From positions 1,550,001 to 1,614,000 of the forward strand of contig NZ_CP133472.1 of NCBI RefSeq assembly GCF_031191545.1: a stretch of 64,000 nt of DNA, in the 5' to 3' direction. The stretch comes from Schaalia odontolytica (GTDB lineage Bacteria > Actinomycetota > Actinomycetes > Actinomycetales > Actinomycetaceae). Positions within the stretch are counted from its first letter, which is position 1. The number at the start of each line of letters is the position of its first letter. The notes beneath the pieces were generated by a model that was not told the DNA's origin, did not search any database, and saw only the letters and a list, made by a program, of their open reading frames with translations. Below are positions 58,801-64,000 of the stretch, one piece after another. A program made the translations under genes and the position numbers.

Positions 58801-58995
58801 TAGCGTGCGAGTAATCGGGTTTGTGTGTGTTGGGAACCTACTCGTCATGAAACGAACCAAGCCACAATGCCATTCTGGAAGTGGATGGGTTTCTGCCAGC
58901 ACGGGAGTGTTCGCGCTACGCGCGACAGGGTGAATCGTCCTGCTGCATCGATGTGGCGCGTCTACCGACAGGCACATATCAGTACGGAACGGCTA

Positions 58996-60045
58996 CTACC
59001 TGTGAGTTCTTTGTTTGCTGCGGGGTGCATGCGGTTGTCGAGGCTCTGCCCACAGGCGAAGTGACTGCTGCGTCATCGCCAGGTGCTCGATCCTCAGCTG
59101 CGCCGCGATGCCTGTTCGGAAGGCGACAAGATTCTCCGTATCCTGCCAGCGGACACGTACGACCCTCCATCCAGCGTTCGTCAGATCGTGTTGGCGAGTG
59201 AGCCACTTGCCGGTGTTGTCCCGTACTTCCTGCTCATTGTCGCCGAACTTCGTGCGTCCGTCAGGTTCGACGATGACCTTCAGATCCGGAAGAACAATAT
59301 CCCCGAAATAGGTGCGGTCGTCGATAGTGATCGGGAACTGTGTGAGTACGCGCCCCGCGTACAGGCTTTTGACGATCCACAGTACCGTGGCCTCGAAAAC
59401 GTTATCGCAACCTCCATCGGCTGCTTCGACGACTGCCTGAGCACGCAGGTAACCGTGGTGGCCGGAGAAACGCGAGAGTTCATCGAGCATCATGCGCCGA
59501 GTCTGCTCACACCTATGTCGCGATTCATTGAGAGTAAATCTGTCGAAATGCGCGAGGGTATGCATCACCATGCATGCAGCAATGAACGCCTCACGAGGTT
59601 GCTCGTTGAGGGCGAGACGAACGCTGGCATCAATGGGAGATTCTGCTTCGAGGCCGCCAATATGGACGATGCTACGCGGTGGCATACTCCGACTGATGAC
59701 CGCGGTGCCCGGCACGACCGTTTTTTGGTGGTGTACCGCGGGGAACGGGCGAAGATGGAGAACCGTCTTGCTCGGCCATGCCTCGACGCAAGAATTCGTC
59801 GACCATGTTGGGATTCCGTGAAGCAAGAGAGCGCTATGTCCTGTGAAAACCACACGCTGTGTGGACTGGTAGTCGAGTGCGTGGAGACGAGCGATGTTGA
59901 TGCTCCGCCAGATCTCCCACGGTTGAGCATTGCGGTCACCGTGCAGACGTACACGGTAGCCACGACGAATCACCAGGACGTCCGGGTTGTTGACGATGCT
60001 GGAACGACTGTGCCGGTGAGTTCTGAAGGTCTCGATAGTGATCAT
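58996..60045 (-). CDS. AbiEi/DUF559-like protein with VSR-type nuclease fold
   Basis: 349 residues from the ATG at 60045. The N-terminal 190 residues carry VLVIRRGYRVRLHG, HALDYQSTQRVVFTGHSALLLHGIP and SPIDASVRLALNEQPREAFIAACMVMH, typical of actinobacterial DUF559 proteins with an AbiEi-like part. The C-terminal nuclease-like domain has YFGDIVLPDLKVIVEPDGRTKFGD, then R-x-LTNAGWRVVRVRWQDTEN, the PD-(D/E)xK pattern of Vsr-like enzymes. Target unknown. It lies alone between two copies of a palindromic repeat array, with lower GC than rpoBC. Confidence 0.8.
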   Translation of the reverse strand: MITIETFRTHRHSRSSIVNNPDVLVIRRGYRVRLHGDRNAQPWEIWRSINIARLHALDYQSTQRVVFTGHSALLLHGIPTWSTNSCVEAWPSKTVLHLRPFPAVHHQKTVVPGTAVISRSMPPRSIVHIGGLEAESPIDASVRLALNEQPREAFIAACMVMHTLAHFDRFTLNESRHRCEQTRRMMLDELSRFSGHHGYLRAQAVVEAADGGCDNVFEATVLWIVKSLYAGRVLTQFPITIDDRTYFGDIVLPDLKVIVEPDGRTKFGDNEQEVRDNTGKWLTRQHDLTNAGWRVVRVRWQDTENLVAFRTGIAAQLRIEHLAMTQQSLRLWAEPRQPHAPRSKQRTHR

Positions 60046-60200
60046 GTGCCCTGTGTAGATCCCAGAAGAACTAGAGTGCAAGCAGAATGTGGTTACCTGT
60101 GGATAACCGTTGCGGAGCCACGTTGCCTGTGTACAGACGGTTTCCCCAGCGACTCGATGACCGTTGGAGAGTCTGTGTTCGCGATAGATGCGCTGAGAAG

Positions 60201-60380
60201 CGCACGTCAACCCCTAGATATGCGCGTGGGTCTCTTGATCCGCACGTTAACCCCTAGATGTGCGCGTGGGCGACCCTGCCCACGCGCAGGTTATCGGGTT
60301 TGCGTGCGTATGAAGGGGTTCACGTGCAGGTTATCGGGTTTGCGTGCGTATGAAGGGGTTCACGTGCAGGTTATCGGGTC
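60201..60380. repeat. Palindromic 40-bp repeat array, copy 2
   Basis: About 1.5 forward units (CGCACGT-AACCCCTAGAT) and the same central hairpin (arms 60265-60271 and 60278-60284). Then 2.5 inverted 40-bp units follow, at 60281-60320, 60321-60360 and 60361-60380. Closely related to the array at 58663-58800. Confidence 0.82.
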
Positions 60381-60890
60381 GACGTGTGAGTCGAAGTGAT
60401 ACCTGGGTACGGTGCGGGTTCTCGCTGTGCGTTGGGCATTGACGAGGCTGGGGTTCTTCAACTGCGAACACTCGCCTTCGCGCGTGAGACGTTGGTCTTC
60501 AACAGTGCTGGAGCAGTGTGACGGACCTGGTCGTGGGTGTTGTGAGCTCATGGTCCGAACATGCCTCAATCCGAGCGGTGTCTCGCCTGACATGATGTGC
60601 TCGCAGCAACGTTGGTGTCTGCCGGTGTACGCCCAGGTCGCCGAAGAATGAATGCGGACAGTGCCACGCCGTTGTCCCGACCCGCCCCGCGACAGATTGT
60701 GCGCCCAATCCGACAGAACGAACGAGGTCGCACCTCAAGGAGCCGACCATGCGGTTGAATGGGTGGTATCGGTTCCCATCTGCCCTCTGGTCTGCGGCGA
60801 CCCACGTTAATGACGACATATGCGGGGATGGAAAGGGGGCTGATCTGGCTCTGGGATGCAGGGTTTTGGAACTGAAAGAAGACATCAACA
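60381..60890. other. Region without a supported gene
   Basis: 510 bases between the second repeat array and the GH3 gene. Short frames exist on both strands but show no family features or good ribosome binding sites. It probably holds the GH3 promoter and leader. Confidence 0.5.
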
Positions 60891-63841
60891 ATGCTTTCCA
60901 TCAACTGGTCTGATGTGTGGAAGATGGTTGAGTCGATCAAGGTCCCCTTGGTCGTCGTTGGCGTGGCGCTGGCGCTCGCCATCATCGTCTCCCTCGCTGT
61001 TTTCAAGATGGGCAAGCCTGCCCGTAAGCTCGCGCGCTCAACCGCCTGGGTTGTAGCTTTCGTCGCAGTGGTCGTGGCCGTCGTGTCGATGCTGTACGGA
61101 GGCTTCAAGACGGTGCTCGACCTCGCGGCCGGGACCGGTGCGCTCACTGACGAGTCGAAGGCTCAGGTCGAAGACCTGGGCAACGACATATCTGACGAGG
61201 GTATGGTCCTCCTGAAGAACCAGGGCGGCGCCCTGCCTCTGGCCAAGGGAAGCGCGTTCAACGTGTGGGGCTGGGGCTCGACGAATCCGATCTACGGCGG
61301 CACCGGTTCCGGCTCGCTGTCGAAGGACAATCCGACGACGACCCTCCTCGACGGCCTCCACAACGCAGGCTTCACCACGAACGATGAACTGACGAGCCTG
61401 TACACCTCCTACCGCGCTGAGCGCCCCGAGGTCGGCATGTTTAAGGCCGACTGGTCTCTGCCCGAGCCCACACAGGACAAGTATTCCGAGTCAGTCCTTT
61501 CCAACGCCGCCGCATTCGGTGACACCGCCGTCGTGACGATCGCCCGCTCGGGCGGCGAGGGCTTCGACCTGCCCCGGGACGTCAACCGGGAGATGGCTGA
61601 CAACCCGTACTTCAGCTACACGAACAACTCCGAGGAGGTCGCGGACTTCGAGGATGGTCAGGGCTACCTCGAACTGACGCGTCCCGAGAAGGACATGATT
61701 GAGCTGGCGAAGAAGACGTCGGACAAGACGGCCGTCGTCATCAATGCGGCCAACGCTTTCCAGCTGGGCGATCTCCAGGACGACCCGGAGATCGACGCGA
61801 TCGTGTGGGCGATCCCGGGCGGCCAGGTTGGCTTCAACGCGCTGGGACGTATCCTGGACGGCGAGGTCAACCCTTCGGCCAAGACACCCGACACGTTCCC
61901 GCGTGACATCAAGGCCGGCCCCGCTGCCAACAATTTCGGCGACTTCCAGTACACAAACATGACGGATTTCGCCCAGGATGACCCCTTCAACAAGGGCACT
62001 CAGACGTAGCCGTCCTTCGTCAATTACAACGACTCGATCTACGTCGGCTACCGCTGGTACGAGACTGCCGCTGCTGAGGGAGTCATCGACTACGCCTCCG
62101 AGGTCGTCTACCCCTTCGGCTTTGGCCTGTCCTACACGACGTTCTCTCAATCGATGAGCGATATCTCTGTCAACGAGGCCACGGGCGCGATGTCCGTGGA
62201 CGTGACCGTCACGAATACCGGCCAGGTTGCCGGTAAGGACGTCGTTCAGATCTATGACAACCCGCCCTACACGGATGGCGGTATCGAGAAGGCTGCCGCG
62301 AACCTGCTGTCGTACGAGAAGACGAAGCTGCTGGAGCCCGGCGAGTCCCAGACGCTGACCGTCACGTGGAACCGCGACGCGCTCGCCTCCTACGATGCGA
62401 CGAATGCCAAGGCCTACGTGCTCGAGGCCGGCGACTATAAGATTTCCGCGCGCTCCAACTCGCATGACGTCATCGATGAGAAGACGTTCACGGTGGGAGT
62501 GACCCAAACCTTCAACACCGCCGACAACACGCACGACGGCGACAAGGTCGTGGCCACCAACCGCTTCGACGATGCCAGGGGCGATGTCACCTACGTGTCG
62601 CGCGCCGGCCGCTTCGCCAACCTCGCGGAGGCGACCGCCGCCCCCACGAACTTCGAGATGAGCGAGGCCAACAAGGCGAAGTTCCTCGCGACGTCGAACT
62701 ACGACGCGGCCTCGGACGAGGCGGTCAAGGGTGCGACGATGCCGACCACGGGCGCCACGAACGGCCTCGTCCTGGGAGACCTTGCGGGCCTAGACTACGA
62801 CGACCCCAAGTGGGACCAGCTCCTCGACCAGCTGACCGTCAAGGAAATGAACACCCTTATCTCCAAGGCGGCTACGGCTCCCCGGCGATATTCTCGATCG
62901 GTAAGCTGAGGGTCTCTGACGTGGACGGCCCAGCCTCGCTGAACAACAACTTCACGGGGGTCGGCTCGATCGGCCTGCCTTCCGCAGTGTCCGTGGCCGC
63001 GACCTTCAACAAGGAACTTGCTCGTTCCTTCGGTGATGCGATCGGCACGATGGCGCACGACATGCAGGTCTCAGGTTGGTACGCACCCGCCACGAACACC
63101 TACCGCTACGCCTACGCGGGCCGTAACTTCGAGTACTTCTCGGAGGATCCGGTCCTGGCTGGCACGCAGGTCGCCGAGGAGATCAAGGGCGCTCAAGCCA
63201 AGGGCGTGTATGCCTTCCTCAAGCACTTCGCGCTCAACGATCAAGAAACCAACCGCACGCACATGCTGGCGACCTGGACGAATGAGCAGGCGATGCGCGA
63301 GATCTACCTGCGCTCCTTCGAGATCGGCGTTAAGGACGGCGGCGCGCACGCAATCATGAGTGCCTTCAACTACATCGGCCCAGAGTACGCGGGTGCAGGT
63401 TCCTCTCTGCTGCAGGGTGTCCTGCGCGACGAGTGGGGCTTCCGCGGCATGGTTCTGACCGACTACTTCGCCGGCTACGGCTACCAGAACGCGGATCAGA
63501 TCACCCGTAACGGCGGCGACATGATGCTCGCGACGATCGACATGCCGATCGCCACTGTCAACGTCCAGGATGCCGGCGGCGTGACGGCGCTGCGGGGTGC
63601 CTCGCACAACATCCTGTACACGGTCGCGAACTCGTGGATGTACGAGAACGGCCAACCCGAGGTCACCCGCAACGCGTGGGAGTACATCTCCTGGGTGGCA
63701 GCGGCGGCAGCGATCCTGGCGCTCGCAGGCCTTGAGGTGGTGGCGATCCGACGCTACCGCGCCCGCAAGGCCGCGGCCGTGATGACCGTCGAGCCGGCCG
63801 CCTCGATTGACGAGGCCGGGGCTGATAAGGCGGAGGACTGA
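60891..63841 (+). pseudogene. GH3 glycosidase gene, broken by a stop and a frameshift
   Basis: Coding for about 980 residues in the order: two N-terminal membrane helices (about 17-70), GH3 C-terminal-type domain (MVLLKNQGGALPL, then ARSGGEGFDLPRD and WAIPGGQVGFNALGRILDGEVNPSAKTPDTFP), and a fibronectin-III-like domain (VTVTNTGQVAGKDVVQIY). The GH3 N-terminal-type domain comes last (FSIGKLRVSDVDGPASLNN, AGRNFEYFSEDPVLAG, GFRGMVLTDYF with the nucleophile Asp), and then a terminal membrane helix. This inverted domain order is known for some GH3 beta-glycosidases. Frame 1 ends at TAG 62007-62009 but continues in frame as PSFVNYNDSIYVGYRWYE. A single G appears lost near 62867, after which the frame shifts by -1. 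Otherwise the sequence is intact, so loss is recent. Confidence 0.85.
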
Positions 63842-63905
63842 TACCTCCGCGATCAATCGGATCGTCCACAGTGATCGGGTGTGACTGAGAATCACGCCCG
63901 TGGGG

Positions 63906-63940
63906 GAGGGGCCCGCAGGCACACGCCTTGCGGGCCTCTC
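63906..63940 (+). terminator. Terminator after the GH3 gene
   Basis: Imperfect stem GAGGGGCCCGCAGG with CCTTGCGGGCCTCTC and a short loop. The last 60 bases of the window show no feature. Confidence 0.6.
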
Positions 63941-64000
63941 CGCATTCCCGGAAGGCGCGAGGGTGGGCACAGTTGGGGCTCGCGTGAGTCAAGGAGCCGC

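Noticed and set aside
58663-60380. The 40-bp repeats as a CRISPR array
   Set aside because: Units are directly adjacent with no unique spacers, are palindromically arranged, and no cas gene is present.
59083-60399. 438-codon plus-strand frame opposite the DUF559-like gene
   Set aside because: The minus strand encodes a recognisable AbiEi/DUF559 protein with nuclease pattern; the plus frame has none.

Overview
The window is high-GC DNA with an actinobacterial gene set: DtxR with all its metal ligands, a c-di-AMP riboswitch ahead of an NlpC/P60 hydrolase, a galU-glp-rimJ-glpR cluster, DUF3027 beside a cold-shock protein, and rpoB-rpoC. Gene style (TTG starts for rpoB and rpoC, leaderless starts, rpoC of 1300 codons) fits the Actinomyces/Schaalia group. 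That genus-level placement is inference.

Layout. 1-23.7 kb is core chromosome: a TPM-domain membrane protein (cut by the window edge), cold-shock protein and DUF3027, a purine permease, an MFS exporter, serC facing away from dtxR, a wall hydrolase under two MtrA-like boxes and a riboswitch, a universal stress protein, tRNA-Arg, an EamA transporter, a 1399-residue degenerate helicase-like protein, mscL, a 5-formyl-THF cyclo-ligase, then galU-glp-rimJ-glpR. 20.6-22.7 kb is mostly non-coding and rich in repeats and palindromes, with a tRNA-Ala, followed by a fructosamine kinase gene.

23,750-49,636 is one integrated conjugative element of about 25.9 kb, bounded by a 39-bp direct repeat. The left copy is the 3' end of a CAU-anticodon tRNA gene. 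The left end has a Cro/CI-like regulator facing away from an excisionase-like gene. Next come wHTH proteins that may initiate replication, one carrying repeated palindromes inside its coding sequence. A plus-strand transfer operon follows (DUF6668, pilin-like protein, TcpC/VirB8-like protein, VirB6/TrbL, SCO6880, VirB4, VirD4/TraG). It meets a minus-strand mobilisation operon (MobC, relaxase, two accessory genes) at a strong two-way terminator. The right third holds a serine recombinase, a Fic toxin-antitoxin pair, a glutaredoxin-like protein, a lytic transglycosylase/NlpC-P60 hydrolase, parA with a small partner gene, and the tyrosine integrase. Clusters of a TGGCA-N-TGCCA repeat sit around the par and int genes.

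49.6-64 kb returns to chromosome: an unrecognised gene whose stop codon lies in attR, rpoB-rpoC, a DUF559-type gene between two copies of a palindromic 40-bp repeat array, and a GH3 glycosidase gene broken by an amber codon and a one-base frameshift.

The most notable prediction is that the attachment site cuts the reading frame of the left-end regulator. In the integrated state it ends inside the tRNA sequence. In the excised circle the same frame would run on for 82 codons and overlap the start of int.
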